Positions 18,113 to 28,176 are shown, numbered from the stretch's first letter. The stretch: 64,000 nt of DNA from Mycoplana rhizolycopersici (GCF_013378445.1 NZ_JABXYK010000017.1:1-64000), one strand, 5' to 3'. Numbers and translations: made by a program. Notes: a model not told the origin generated them from the sequence alone.

Positions 18113-19222
18113 CTATTCGGCCGCGTCGTTGAAGACGCCGCGACGGATCTGGTCCTGCTCGATCGATTCGAACAGCGCCTTGAAGTTGCCTTCGCCGAAG
18201 CCTTCGTCGCCCTTGCGCTGGATGAACTCGAAGAAGATCGGCCCGATGACGGTCTTGGAGAAGATCTGCAGCAGGATCTTCGTCGTGCCGCCGTTCACCA
18301 CGCCTTCGCCGTCAATCAGGATGCCGTGCTTCTTCAGCCGCTCGATCGGTTCCTCATGGTCGTGTACCCGCCCATGTGACGCCTCGTAATAAGTCTCCGG
18401 CGGGCCGGGCATGAATTTCAGGCCGTTTTCGGCAAGCTTGTCGGTGGCGTCGTAGATCGCGTCGGTGCCGACGGCGATGTGCTGGATGCCTTCGCCCTTG
18501 TACTTGCGCAGATACTCCTCGATCTGGCTCCTGTCGTCGGTTGATTCGTTCAGGGGAATGCGGATCTTGCCGCAGGGCGAGGTGATGGCGCGCGACACCA
18601 GCCCGCTCATCTTGCCGGCGATGTCGAAGAAGTGGATCTGCCGGAAATTGAAGAGTTCGCGGTAGAAGGCCCACCATTTGTCCATGTTTCCGCGGAAGAC
18701 GTTGTGGGTCAGGTGGTCGAGATAGTAGAAGCCCACCCCCGCCGGCTTGGGATTGCGCTCCGCGACCCATTCGAACTCGGCGTCGTAGGCGGAACCCTTC
18801 TCGCCATAGCGATCGACGAAATAGAGGAGCGAGCCGCCGATGCCCACGATGGCGGGGACGTCGATACACTTGTCGGTGCCGGTATATTCCTCGGCGCCCA
18901 TCGATACCGCGTGCTTCAGCGCATGCTGCGCATCGACGACGCGCCAGGCCATGGAAGGCGCGCAGGGACCGTGCTTTTCGACGAAGTGATCGGCAAAGGA
19001 GCCCTTCTCGGCATTCAGGATGTAGTTGATGTCCCCCTGCCGCCAGACGGAAATGTCCTTCGTCCGGTGGCGGGCGACTTCGCTATAGCCCATGCGGGCG
19101 AACAGTTCGCGGAGCTTTTCCGGTTCGGGATGTGCGAACTCGACGAATTCGAAGCCGTCGGTGCCGGCCGGATTTTCGGCCGTGATTTCAGCGGGTGGTG
19201 CATCGTGCGGGAAAGGTCCCAT
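18113..19222 (-). CDS. hppD: 4-hydroxyphenylpyruvate dioxygenase
   Basis: A 369-residue non-heme iron dioxygenase that converts 4-hydroxyphenylpyruvate to homogentisate in tyrosine degradation. The iron ligands are visible: His170 (LDHLTHNV), His248 (IQHIAVGT) and Glu332 (GPIFFEFIQRKG). I chose the ATG at 19222, preceded at eight bases by GGAGG; the frame is open further upstream but enters the shared promoter region. A divergent Lrp-type gene starts 134 bp away and is the likely regulator. Confidence 0.96.
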   Translation of the reverse strand: MGPFPHDAPPAEITAENPAGTDGFEFVEFAHPEPEKLRELFARMGYSEVARHRTKDISVWRQGDINYILNAEKGSFADHFVEKHGPCAPSMAWRVVDAQHALKHAVSMGAEEYTGTDKCIDVPAIVGIGGSLLYFVDRYGEKGSAYDAEFEWVAERNPKPAGVGFYYLDHLTHNVFRGNMDKWWAFYRELFNFRQIHFFDIAGKMSGLVSRAITSPCGKIRIPLNESTDDRSQIEEYLRKYKGEGIQHIAVGTDAIYDATDKLAENGLKFMPGPPETYYEASHGRVHDHEEPIERLKKHGILIDGEGVVNGGTTKILLQIFSKTVIGPIFFEFIQRKGDEGFGEGNFKALFESIEQDQIRRGVFNDAAE

Positions 19223-19251
19223 GGCTTGTCCTCCGTCAATTCCGTTACCCG

Positions 19252-19330
19252 ATGCAAGTATGCGCCGAGATCGCCGCATGAAGTTTGCAAAGTGTGTGGG
19301 CAATCCGGTGGGAATGACGTATTCTTGCAT
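19252..19330. promoter_or_regulatory. hppD/lrp divergent promoter region with a separated inverted repeat
   Basis: Between hppD and the Lrp-type gene the heptamer ATGCAAG (19252-19258) recurs in inverted form as CTTGCAT (19324-19330). Paired sites spaced by several helical turns suit an oligomeric Lrp protein that wraps DNA. Chance cannot be excluded for seven bases. Confidence 0.35.
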
Positions 19331-19355
19331 GAATTAATCTCGCGGAGACGAAATC

Positions 19356-19814
19356 GTGCATCTTGACGCATTCGACCGGAAATTGCTGGCGCTCCTGCAG
19401 CAGGATGCGCGCCTGACGAACAACGAGCTCTCGGAGCGGATCAATCTCTCGGCCTCGCAATGCTCGCGGCGGAGGTCGCGCCTGGAGGGGGAGGGGATCA
19501 TCCGTGCCTACCGGGCCGAACTTGACCGCGAGAAGCTCGATCTCGGCATCGTCATCATCGTCACGGTGACGCTGGCCACGCACAATCGCGACAATGCGCA
19601 GCGCTTCGCCCGCCTGATATCGAGCCTGCCGGAGGTTCTGGAGGCGTTCTCGCTGACGGGCGAGATGGACTACATCATCAAGGTGGTCGTGCCGAACCTG
19701 AAGGCGCTCTCGGCGTTCGTGAACGACGTGCTGCTGCCGCACGAATCCGTTTCGCACGTCAAGACGGCGATCGTGCTCGATACCTTGAAGGAGACCACGG
19801 CGCTGCCGGTGTAG
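19356..19814 (+). CDS. Lrp/AsnC-family regulator, probable regulator of hppD
   Basis: A 152-residue protein with the Lrp layout: N-terminal HTH (FDRKLLALLQQDARLTNNELSERINLS) and a C-terminal RAM ligand-binding domain (VLEAFSLTGEMDYIIKVVV). The start is a GTG at 19356 after GGAG. Divergent transcription from hppD suggests local control by an aromatic amino acid or its metabolite; the effector is unknown. Confidence 0.9.
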   Translation: MHLDAFDRKLLALLQQDARLTNNELSERINLSASQCSRRRSRLEGEGIIRAYRAELDREKLDLGIVIIVTVTLATHNRDNAQRFARLISSLPEVLEAFSLTGEMDYIIKVVVPNLKALSAFVNDVLLPHESVSHVKTAIVLDTLKETTALPV

Positions 19815-19969
19815 CGGCCGCTTTCGGCGGTCGGTCTGGCATGAACGTTACAGACGGCGAATGAATTGTCCGCATCGAACGTGTACCTCTCGGAACAGAA
19901 TGGCCGACATCGCCGTTGTAGGTTGCATTCGAGAAAGCGTTCATGCCTGAGAGGTAAGGGGACAGGTCG

Positions 19970-20143
19970 ATGGAAAGCCAGATGATGGAGACGGGCTCGG
20001 TTGCGAGCCGCCTGCGGGCGGTGGTCTATACGTATTTTGCAGCAAATATCGCCGTCGCAGCCCTGCTGTTGACGACGGTGACATCCGACCCGGCGGCACA
20101 GGCCGGGCACATGCATTCCCAGGAAATCGCCAGCGCCAGATAG
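19970..20143 (+). CDS. Small membrane or secreted protein, 57 residues
   Basis: A 58-codon frame starting MESQMMETGSVASRL with one hydrophobic segment (about residues 20-39, VYTYFAANIAVAALLLTTV) and a short polar tail containing PAAQAGHMHSQE. AAGGGGACAGG precedes the ATG at a suitable distance. GC-rich third positions fit local coding. I recognise no family. It fills part of the gap between lrp and the MBL gene. Confidence 0.55.
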   Translation: MESQMMETGSVASRLRAVVYTYFAANIAVAALLLTTVTSDPAAQAGHMHSQEIASAR

Positions 20144-20245
20144 CCTCAGGCGTCGCCGCCCGACGCGGACTTGCGCATTGAAGAATGGAACCGGAGGCGT
20201 GGAACCTCTATATGCGTGGCAGCCACAAACTCACGCGAGGACACC

Positions 20246-20893
20246 ATGGGCATGCTTCAGGCGGGCGTCATCCCCGTCACCCCTTTCCAGCAGAACTGCA
20301 CGATCCTCTTCGACATGGATACCAAGGAAGGCGTGATCGTCGATCCCGGCGGTGACGTCGATGCGATCCTGGACGTCATCCGCAAGAACGGAATCACGCT
20401 GAAGGCGATCTGGCTGACACATGGTCACCTCGATCATGCGGGCGGCGCGAAGGAGCTGAAGGAAGCGCTGGGGCTCGACATCGTCGGGCCGCACAAGGAC
20501 GATCTGCCGCTGCTACAGCGCATGGAGACGCAGGCGGAGAAGTTCGGCGTGGCCATGAAAGTGCAGAACGTCGTTCCCGATCGCTGGCTCGAGGATGGCG
20601 ACCGGGTGTCCTTCGGCGAACACGAATTCGAGGTCTACCATACGCCCGGCCATGCGCCGGGGCATGTGATCTTCTTCAACCGGCAGCAGAACTTCGCCCA
20701 TCTCGGCGACGTGCTCTTTCGCGGATCGGTCGGCCGGACCGACCTTCCGGGCGGCGACGAGAAGGTGCTGCTGGAATCGATCCGCACGAAGGTGCTTCCC
20801 CTCGGAGACGAGGTCGGCTTCATCTGCGGCCATGGTCCGGGCGGCCGGATCGGCGAGGAACGGCTGACCAATCCCTTTCTCAGGGGCATCTGA
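20246..20893 (+). CDS. MBL-fold (glyoxalase II-like) hydrolase
   Basis: A 215-residue metallo-beta-lactamase-fold protein. The binuclear metal motif THGHLDHAGG is intact, followed by HTPGHAPGHV, a metal Asp in HLGDVLFRGSVGRTD and the terminal His in ICGHGPGG. Members hydrolyse thioesters such as S-lactoylglutathione or related substrates; the exact substrate cannot be read from sequence. The ATG at 20246 follows GAGG; a longer frame upstream lacks similarity. Confidence 0.92.
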   Translation: MGMLQAGVIPVTPFQQNCTILFDMDTKEGVIVDPGGDVDAILDVIRKNGITLKAIWLTHGHLDHAGGAKELKEALGLDIVGPHKDDLPLLQRMETQAEKFGVAMKVQNVVPDRWLEDGDRVSFGEHEFEVYHTPGHAPGHVIFFNRQQNFAHLGDVLFRGSVGRTDLPGGDEKVLLESIRTKVLPLGDEVGFICGHGPGGRIGEERLTNPFLRGI

Positions 20894-20927
20894 TCGCCGG
20901 GTGAAAACGCCCGGGTGGAAAATGCGA

Positions 20928-20952
20928 AAGGCGGATGGGATCCATCCGCCTT
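20928..20952 (+). terminator. Hairpin between the MBL gene and BA14K gene
   Basis: An 11-bp perfect stem (20928-20938 with 20942-20952) with a 3-base loop in the convergent gap. T-content after the stem is modest (TTCTTC), so it could serve both genes. Confidence 0.5.
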
Positions 20953-20977
20953 CTTCAAGTCAGGCTGTCGACCGGTA

Positions 20978-21382
20978 TCAGCCGGCGACGCAGAAATGTT
21001 CCAGCCCGTCATAGCCGACGAACGTGCCGCTGCGCGGATTGAACGAACGGTAGGTGCCCTCGCAGTAGCGGTACCATTCCGGGGTCCAGGGCTCGAAGGT
21101 GCGCACAGCGACCGGAGCCGGGCGATAGACGCGACGCTCCGGATAGTATTCGGGCTCGACATAGACGCGGCGCGGCGCGGCACGATAGTAGCCGCCGTCA
21201 TTGGCAATCGCGCTGCCGACGATGACGCCGGTGACAAGGCCTGCGGCTCCCGCCGCCCAGGCGGCGTCGTTGTTGTGGTGATGACGGCGCCAGCGGTCGC
21301 CTGCTTCGGCGACGCCGAAGGAGGCTGCGGTGGTCGCAGCGACTGCGGCTGCCAGCACAATTGTCTTCAAGAACCTTTTCAT
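20978..21382 (-). CDS. BA14K family exported protein
   Basis: A 134-residue protein with a signal peptide (MKRFLKTIVLAAAVAATTAA..., cleavage likely after AEA near residue 27). A glycine-zipper-like membrane stretch follows (AAWAAGAAGLVTGVIVGSA), then a Y/R/P-rich linker. The C-terminal BA14K motif is W-x-x-Y-C-x-x-x-Y-R-S-F-N-P-R-S-G-T and GYDGLEHFC. Brucella BA14K is an immunoreactive envelope protein. I use ATG 21382; an upstream TTG is weaker. Confidence 0.88.
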   Translation of the reverse strand: MKRFLKTIVLAAAVAATTAASFGVAEAGDRWRRHHHNNDAAWAAGAAGLVTGVIVGSAIANDGGYYRAAPRRVYVEPEYYPERRVYRPAPVAVRTFEPWTPEWYRYCEGTYRSFNPRSGTFVGYDGLEHFCVAG

Positions 21383-21461
21383 TTCGCTCGTCCCTGACAA
21401 GGCCGACTATCGGCTTCCATGTCATCGAGAGTAGGGGCGGGCGCATGAATGTGCGCTGAAC

Positions 21462-21488
21462 AAAAAAAACCCGGCAAGAATGCCGGGC
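21462..21488 (-). terminator. Rho-independent terminator of cspA
   Basis: On the minus strand a CCCGGCA/TGCCGGG stem (21481-21487 with 21470-21476) is followed by eight T (complement of 21462-21469). It lies 26 bp after the cspA stop codon. Confidence 0.88.
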
Positions 21489-21513
21489 CACAACAGTTCT
21501 TTTGCAGTGCGCC

Positions 21514-21729
21514 TTAGCCGGCGACCTGCAGATTGACCGCCTTCGGTCCCTTGCCGCGACGATCCGGCTCGGTCTCGAAGCTCACTTTCTGGTTTTCAGA
21601 AAGGCCGTTCAGGCCAGATGCCTGTACAGCGGAGATGTGTACGAAGATATCCGCACCACCATTGTCGGGCTTGATGAATCCGAAGCCCTTTTCGGTGTTG
21701 AAGAATTTTACGGTGCCAGTTTCGGCCAT
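21514..21729 (-). CDS. cspA: Cold-shock protein
   Basis: A 71-residue single cold-shock domain that binds single-stranded nucleic acid and acts as an RNA chaperone. RNP1 (KGFGFI) and RNP2 (DIFVHI) are present, followed by GLSENQKVSFE. It is a single gene with its own terminator. The 450-bp AT-rich stretch upstream could include a long 5' UTR, which is common for csp genes and often gives temperature control. Confidence 0.95.
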   Translation of the reverse strand: MAETGTVKFFNTEKGFGFIKPDNGGADIFVHISAVQASGLNGLSENQKVSFETEPDRRGKGPKAVNLQVAG

Positions 21730-22182
21730 GCGTCAGGTCCTTTTCTCTCTGCCCGATATTGTGGCGGCGGGCAGCATTTCGATTTGCCCCGATAGGGGCG
21801 TGAGGCAGGCAGTTTCGATGTGAGGAAAGGGTCCTGTTTTACCGCAGCCAGCCAAGCGTCGTTCCAAAAGAACATATCAGCACGGCTGCCCGGATTTTCT
21901 CGCGTCTCCGGCGCGCTTTTATTCTAAGGTCTTCCCGTGTTCGCAAATTGCCCGAACGGACGAAGAGTGCTGTGTTTATCATGAATTGGCAAGCAAAAGT
22001 TTCATACTTCTGATATGTAGCCTCAATTTGGCCGATTTCCATCGCGCGCCGTAATAGTGTTGCAACATTCTGGCACAATCCCCAAGCAGCGCGGAAAAAT
22101 ATATTCGGATTGCCGCGCTATAAACGCAGATGATGAAGCATTGCGTGCCAGCGTTCATTTACATGTGTAATAACGGGGCGGT
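21730..22182. other. AT-rich intergenic region upstream of cspA
   Basis: 453 bp, clearly AT-richer than flanking genes between about 21890 and 22110. It probably holds the cspA promoter and leader. A minus-strand frame at 21839-22078 (79 codons from a TTG) is open, but its third positions are only about half G/C, unlike neighbouring genes, so I do not call it. Confidence 0.4.
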
Positions 22183-23082
22183 CTAAGCCGTCGCGGCCCC
22201 GCGTTCCTTGGCCTTGGAGAATTCCGGCACGAGTTCCGTCGCCAACATCGCCACGAAGATGATCGCGCAGCCGGCATACCCGGCCGCACCGATGCTGTCG
22301 CCCATGATGAGCACGCCGAAGATGGCAGCGAACAGGGCTTCGCTGGAAAGGAAGATCGCTGCCTGCGGCGCGGTCGTGTAGCGCTGGGCGACGTTCTGGC
22401 ACATGAAGGCGAGGCCGCTGGAGAAGAAGCCGGAAAACAGGATCTCCGGCAGCGCTCCTCTGATCGCCGAAAGACTGATGGGCTCGATGGCCGCGGCTAC
22501 GGTGCAGCCCAGGATCGCGCAGACGGCAAACTGGACCGCTGAAAGCGCCAGCGGACGTTGCGAGCGCCCGGCAAAGGTGCCGACGCAGATCATCTGCACC
22601 GACCACAGGAAGGCGCAGGCGATCGTGAGCATGTCGCCGACTGTCAGTCGCGAGAAGGCTCCACCGCTCAGCAGGAAGATGCCGACCGTCGCCATCAGAG
22701 CCGCCGGCCAGATCACCCAGTGGGGCTGCTTGCGCAGGACGAGCGTGGTCAGGATCGGCGTGAAGACGACGTACAGCCCCGTCAAAAAGCCGGAATTGGT
22801 AACCGTCGTGGTCAGCAGTCCGACCTGTTGGGTGGCAGCGGCGGCAAAGAGGGCGAGCCCCGTGGCGACAAAACCGAGCCAGTCGCCGCGCGTGGCCGGC
22901 TTGCTGACGCGTTTGTCTTCGGCCAGCGCAAAGGGAAGGGCCACGAAGGTGGCGACGGCGAATCGCAGGCCGATGAACCAGATCGGGCCCAGCGTTTCCA
23001 TGGCGGTTGCTTGAGTGATGAATCCCGCGCCCCAGATGGCGCCTGTCAGCAGCAGAAGGAGATTCGCCTGAAGACGGGACAC
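22183..23082 (-). CDS. EamA/DMT-family transporter
   Basis: A 299-residue inner-membrane protein with ten predicted hydrophobic helices arranged as two EamA repeats (GAIWGAGFITQATAM... and ACAFLWSVQMICVGTF...). Such drug/metabolite transporters export amino acids or small metabolites; the substrate is unknown. The GTG at 23082 follows GAGGA. It is downstream of the sugar dehydrogenase on the same strand, with the 261-bp palindromic element between them. Confidence 0.88.
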   Translation of the reverse strand: MSRLQANLLLLLTGAIWGAGFITQATAMETLGPIWFIGLRFAVATFVALPFALAEDKRVSKPATRGDWLGFVATGLALFAAAATQQVGLLTTTVTNSGFLTGLYVVFTPILTTLVLRKQPHWVIWPAALMATVGIFLLSGGAFSRLTVGDMLTIACAFLWSVQMICVGTFAGRSQRPLALSAVQFAVCAILGCTVAAAIEPISLSAIRGALPEILFSGFFSSGLAFMCQNVAQRYTTAPQAAIFLSSEALFAAIFGVLIMGDSIGAAGYAGCAIIFVAMLATELVPEFSKAKERGAATA

Positions 23083-23293
23083 GACGGATCCTCGATTGTC
23101 GGGATTGATTTGCGCTTGCGGTTAGCATTTGCCTTCAAAACAGGCAAGCGGATGCCCGGATGCGTCGTTGTTGTTCAGTATTCTTGATAGATCGCGGATG
23201 TAACTTGCTGGCGCCTTGGAGGCCCATGCCAAGTACTACAAGGGAATTCGGAGGCCGGGACGGATGCCGGCTGGAGCTGTTGGGAACCGGTTA

Positions 23294-23554
23294 TACCAAG
23301 TCTCGATGATAGGAACCGATAGGACCGGCTCGATCGGGTTTTCTGGCCAGGAGAGGTCCGCGGAGCGATGCTGTTGCATCGGTCAAGGACCTCGACGACG
23401 CCAGAAAGCCGAGAAGCCGGCCGCAGTCGGCTTATGGCTAGTCTCCGGCGTCGTTGCGACGCTTGGCCGATGCGACAGCATCGCCCTGCGCGCCGCGCCT
23501 AGTCGGCGACCAGCCATAAGCCATCCTATCGGTTCCTATCATCGAGACTTGGTA
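23294..23554. repeat. 261-bp nested palindromic element, copy 2 (MITE- or BIME-like), with a TTA duplication
   Basis: The outer inverted repeats are 31 bp and perfect (23294-23324 with 23524-23554), flanked by TTA on both sides (23291-23293 and 23555-23557). The right TTA is the complement of the sugar dehydrogenase TAA stop codon. Inside are stem A (23325-23346 with 23401-23420, imperfect, 54-nt loop) and stem B (23429-23439 with 23512-23522, perfect). A further complementarity links the two loops (23365-23387 with 23462-23484, two mismatches). Geometry matches the element at 8666-8927 within a few bases. Confidence 0.85.
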
Positions 23555-24733
23555 TTAGTGGGACGAGGGGGCGCGGTGGAGGCGCAGCAGTTGTCCGTCT
23601 TCGCCGTCCGTCAGGAGCAGTACGGAGCCGTCGGGCGCGACCTTGACATCGCGCAGCCGCCCATATTCTCCGTCGAGCAGGCGCTCTTCGCTCAAGATCT
23701 CACCGGCATCGTCGCGTTCCAGCCGTGCGAGCAACTGGTATTTCAGCGCGGCGACGAGCAGGTTGCCGTCCCATTCCGGAAACATCGCGCCGCGATAGAC
23801 GGCGATCGCGCTGGGTGCGATGGAAGGATCCCAGTAGTAGGCGGGTTGCTCGTGGCCGTCCTTCGAGGTGCCGTCACCGATCTCCGCCCCGGAATAGTGC
23901 TTTCCGTAGCTGATGATCGGCCAGCCGTAGTTCTTGCCCGGCTGCGGATAGTTTACTTCGTCGCCGCCGCGCGCGCCGTGCTCGACGGTCACGAGCGTCC
24001 CGTCTTTCGGATCGATGTCGATCCCCTGCGGGTTGCGATGGCCTTTCGACCAGATTTCCGGCAGGCCGCCATTGAGGTCGGCGTAGGGGTTGTTTCCCGG
24101 AATGGTTCCATCCGGATTGATGTGGAGAATGGATCCGGCGTGGTCGCGCGGATTTTGCGCCCGGGCCTGCTGACCCCGGTCTCCGATGCCGAGGAAGAGG
24201 CTGCCGTCGGCGGCGATCGCGATGCGGGAGCCGAAGTGCTGCCGCCGGCCGGTCAGCCGGTTCATGACGAAGATCTGCCGAACCTCTTCCAGGCTTTTCT
24301 CGTCGTCGGACAATCGGGCCCGGGCGACGGCTGTTCCGGCCCCGCCGCGTCCGGGTGCGCTGTAGGTGAGAAAGAGGATCCGGCTGGTCGAAAAGTCGCG
24401 GGCCAGTGCCACATCGAGCAGTCCGCCCTGGCCTGTGGCAGCCACGCGCGGAACGCCCCGGATCGGCTCGGAGGCCTCGCCGTTTCGCACGATGCGCAGG
24501 GCGCCGCGCTTCTCGGTGACGATATAGGCGCCGTCGGGCAGGACCTCGACCGCCCAGGGGCTGGCCAGGCCGGTTGCGACGGGCTCTACCAGCAGGCTCG
24601 CCTTCTTGCTCGGTACTTCCCGGACGTCCGCCGAGGCCGGCGCGAGCATGCACGACAGCAGCAGGAGCGACGTGCCCCAAAGGCGGCCGATCGCTGCAAG
24701 TCGTTTGCCGGGTCGGAAATCGGTAGACGTCAT
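23555..24733 (-). CDS. PQQ-dependent aldose sugar dehydrogenase-like protein
   Basis: A 392-residue exported protein: signal peptide (LWGTSLLLLSCMLAPASA) then a six-bladed propeller of the soluble glucose/sorbosone dehydrogenase family. Diagnostic motifs are GLASPWAVEVLPDG, GQGGLLDVAL, GRRQHFGSRI, GHRNPQGI and HGARGGDEVN. Such enzymes (E. coli YliI) oxidise aldoses in the periplasm using PQQ. The ATG at 24733 has AAGGAG at nine bases; an ATG eight codons upstream lacks spacing. Its stop codon coincides with the edge of the palindromic element. Confidence 0.92.
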   Translation of the reverse strand: MTSTDFRPGKRLAAIGRLWGTSLLLLSCMLAPASADVREVPSKKASLLVEPVATGLASPWAVEVLPDGAYIVTEKRGALRIVRNGEASEPIRGVPRVAATGQGGLLDVALARDFSTSRILFLTYSAPGRGGAGTAVARARLSDDEKSLEEVRQIFVMNRLTGRRQHFGSRIAIAADGSLFLGIGDRGQQARAQNPRDHAGSILHINPDGTIPGNNPYADLNGGLPEIWSKGHRNPQGIDIDPKDGTLVTVEHGARGGDEVNYPQPGKNYGWPIISYGKHYSGAEIGDGTSKDGHEQPAYYWDPSIAPSAIAVYRGAMFPEWDGNLLVAALKYQLLARLERDDAGEILSEERLLDGEYGRLRDVKVAPDGSVLLLTDGEDGQLLRLHRAPSSH

Positions 24734-24865
24734 ATGCGCTTGCTCCTTCGCTTTCATCCTAACTGCAGGGATCGGTAAGCGTTTTCAAGATGCCTTCACG
24801 AAAGGATGATTGCGGAGCGCTTGCGCTGCCCCTCGGTACCGGAAAGCGCCGAGGGCGGCATGTGT

Positions 24866-25318
24866 TCATGCTTCGCTGTGCCAGGTGACGTTCGGCGAGG
24901 GGTTGCCGTTCGAACTGCGGCCGGCGATCTGGCTGAGGCCGGCAAGCGTGATGAGGCCGCTCAGCCCGATTGCGGTTGCCAGGCGCCGGTCGACGGAGGA
25001 AGCCTCGTCTCTTGTGGCTTTGTCGTCACTGGTCTTCGTGCTTGCCGTCGTCATCCTGTCGATGCCGTCGACGGCAAGCAGGTCCGCACCCGCGTCGAAG
25101 GTCGGTCCGGAACGGTGCAGGTCGAGTGCGAGACGTGTTTCGCCGAACTGGCCCTGCAGGATCGAGCGTTCGTCGTCGAAGGTCGCTGCGGAAGCGACAT
25201 TCATGAGGCCTACGATCATCAGCACGCAGGCTGCGAGTGCCGTGACGGTGATGTAGACTACCGCACGGCTTTCGCGCCTGCGGCCATCCCTGACCATCTT
25301 CTCGTCGTCTATGAACAT
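24866..25318 (-). CDS. Hypothetical membrane protein
   Basis: A 150-residue protein with a basic N-terminus, a hydrophobic segment at about 20-43 (VVYITVTALAACVLMIVGLMNVASA), a hydrophilic middle of ~70 residues and a second weak hydrophobic segment near 115-135. No family was recognised. It lies upstream of the sugar dehydrogenase on the same strand with a 132-bp gap, so it may have its own promoter. Confidence 0.65.
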   Translation of the reverse strand: MFIDDEKMVRDGRRRESRAVVYITVTALAACVLMIVGLMNVASAATFDDERSILQGQFGETRLALDLHRSGPTFDAGADLLAVDGIDRMTTASTKTSDDKATRDEASSVDRRLATAIGLSGLITLAGLSQIAGRSSNGNPSPNVTWHSEA

Positions 25319-25535
25319 CTTCTTCTCCCGTCAGATTTGGCTTGGCGCCTTGTTGAGGGGTAGAAGGCACGCCGAAATCGGCGTCAGGGGGACTGAAATA
25401 GGGCGTCCCTCGACCGATGTTGTGGTGATATCGTGGCGTGCAGAAAAAGCTGGGTACTCGCCGAATTTCTGCGAATAGAACGCTTGTCGTGCCCGTCAAG
25501 GTCAGCTGGCGCAGGGTGGTACTTATGAGGCTACT

Positions 25536-26432
25536 TCAGCCGGTGCGCCGCCCGAAGGTACGGCGACTGCGCGTCGGGGCTATCGCATCGTTCGGCGGGC
25601 TGGCTGCCCCGTACACGGCCAGGTCGTCCGGATCGGGAAAATCGAGGCCGAAGGAGGTCGGCGCCAGTTGAGGCCGGGCGAGCAGGTATCCCTGCATCAG
25701 CGGCATGCCGATCTCCCGGCAAAGCTCCATCTGCCAGGCCTCCTCGATGTTGGCAACGATGGGACGGATGCCCTCGCGCTCGAGTTGGGCGACGATGACC
25801 CGCAGGAGGGCCGCGGCCGTTGGCTGCCGGCCGAAGCGCTGTAACCAGATCGGATCGAACTTCAGGAGATCGGGCGCCAGCCGCGCAAGGCGCGCAAGAT
25901 CGCCGTCTCCGGCGGCATATTCGTCGATGGCGACGAGAAAACCCGCATCGTGCAGTTGCCCGGACAGATCCGCCGCCGCGTCGGTCTCGTCGTCCGGCAA
26001 GTCGCGAATTTCGCAGGCGATCGACGAAGAGGGGAGGGCTGCCTCATATGCGGCGAGCCGCATCCGATCGACTTCCTGACGGATCGCATGCGCGGACTGG
26101 AAAAGGCCGGGCTGCGAATTGACCAACAGGACGGCGTCGGGTCGGCTGAGATGGCCGGCATTGAGGATATGCAGGCTGCGGCACAGGCTGTCGACCATCG
26201 GCCGGTCGTCCTGCGGGACAAGGGCAAAGAAGTCTGCCGGCGAGACGAGCGCGCCATCGCATTCGACGCGGACGAGCCCCTCGATTGCTTCCAGCGAGAA
26301 GATACCCTCGGACGTTTCGCGCAGGATCGGCTGGAAGGCGGATTTGAGGGTATAGGGGCCGTAGCAGGCAGTGGCGATGCCGTCGGCGTCGCGGTTCAGA
26401 TTGGCGAATATGCTGCGTTCTGTCATTGGCAT
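25536..26432 (-). CDS. Degenerate EAL-domain protein
   Basis: A protein of ~298 residues matching the EAL (c-di-GMP phosphodiesterase) domain along most of its length: LEAIEGLVR for EALLR, VNSQPG for the N-L-S region, CEI, IDEYAAGDGDL for DDFGTGYSSL, LKFDP for KID, VANIEEAW for AEGVE and QGYLLARP. The second Asp of DDFG is Glu, and the first Glu of the AEGVE loop is Asn. This suggests weak or no catalysis and possibly a c-di-GMP receptor or protein-interaction role. Starts at 26444 (GTG), 26432 and 26426 are all possible. Confidence 0.8.
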   Translation of the reverse strand: MPMTERSIFANLNRDADGIATACYGPYTLKSAFQPILRETSEGIFSLEAIEGLVRVECDGALVSPADFFALVPQDDRPMVDSLCRSLHILNAGHLSRPDAVLLVNSQPGLFQSAHAIRQEVDRMRLAAYEAALPSSSIACEIRDLPDDETDAAADLSGQLHDAGFLVAIDEYAAGDGDLARLARLAPDLLKFDPIWLQRFGRQPTAAALLRVIVAQLEREGIRPIVANIEEAWQMELCREIGMPLMQGYLLARPQLAPTSFGLDFPDPDDLAVYGAASPPNDAIAPTRSRRTFGRRTG

Positions 26433-26576
26433 CGTCCGGCGCACCCTGAACGTCAGGTAGCCTCACGGATACTATACCGGCAGCATTAACCCTGCCTGAA
26501 CATTTCCCGTCAAATGCGGTGGGAAGCTGCCGCAGAAGGGCGCGCGATCCATCTGAGCTGGTGATGGTGTTCATGA

Positions 26577-27941
<1,365 letters not shown>

Positions 27942-27969
27942 TCAGCCGGTACGACGACGGCCAGAACGA

Positions 27970-27996
27970 AACCCGCCAGCAATGGCGGGTTTTTTC
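27970..27996 (+). terminator. Rho-independent terminator of aspC
   Basis: A 7-bp stem ACCCGCC/GGCGGGT (27971-27977 with 27984-27990) runs into six T. It lies 30 bp after the aspC stop. Confidence 0.9.
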
Positions 27997-28176
27997 GTGG
28001 GGGCTGGCCTGCTCCGAAAGCGATTCAAGTCGCTACGGATGCGATTCCGGAATTCGGTCTAACTGTCTGAAATCATTTGCTTAGTGTCTATCTGATAGTA
28101 TCGGGCGGCGGCCACTGTGATTGGTGGTTGCCGCATCCCCTGCCCATTGACGGCGCATGGTTATGCGATTTAAATG

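Noticed and set aside
21839-22078. Possible 79-codon minus-strand gene upstream of cspA
   Set aside because: Start is a TTG, third positions are only about half G/C, and no family is recognisable. More likely part of the cspA leader region.
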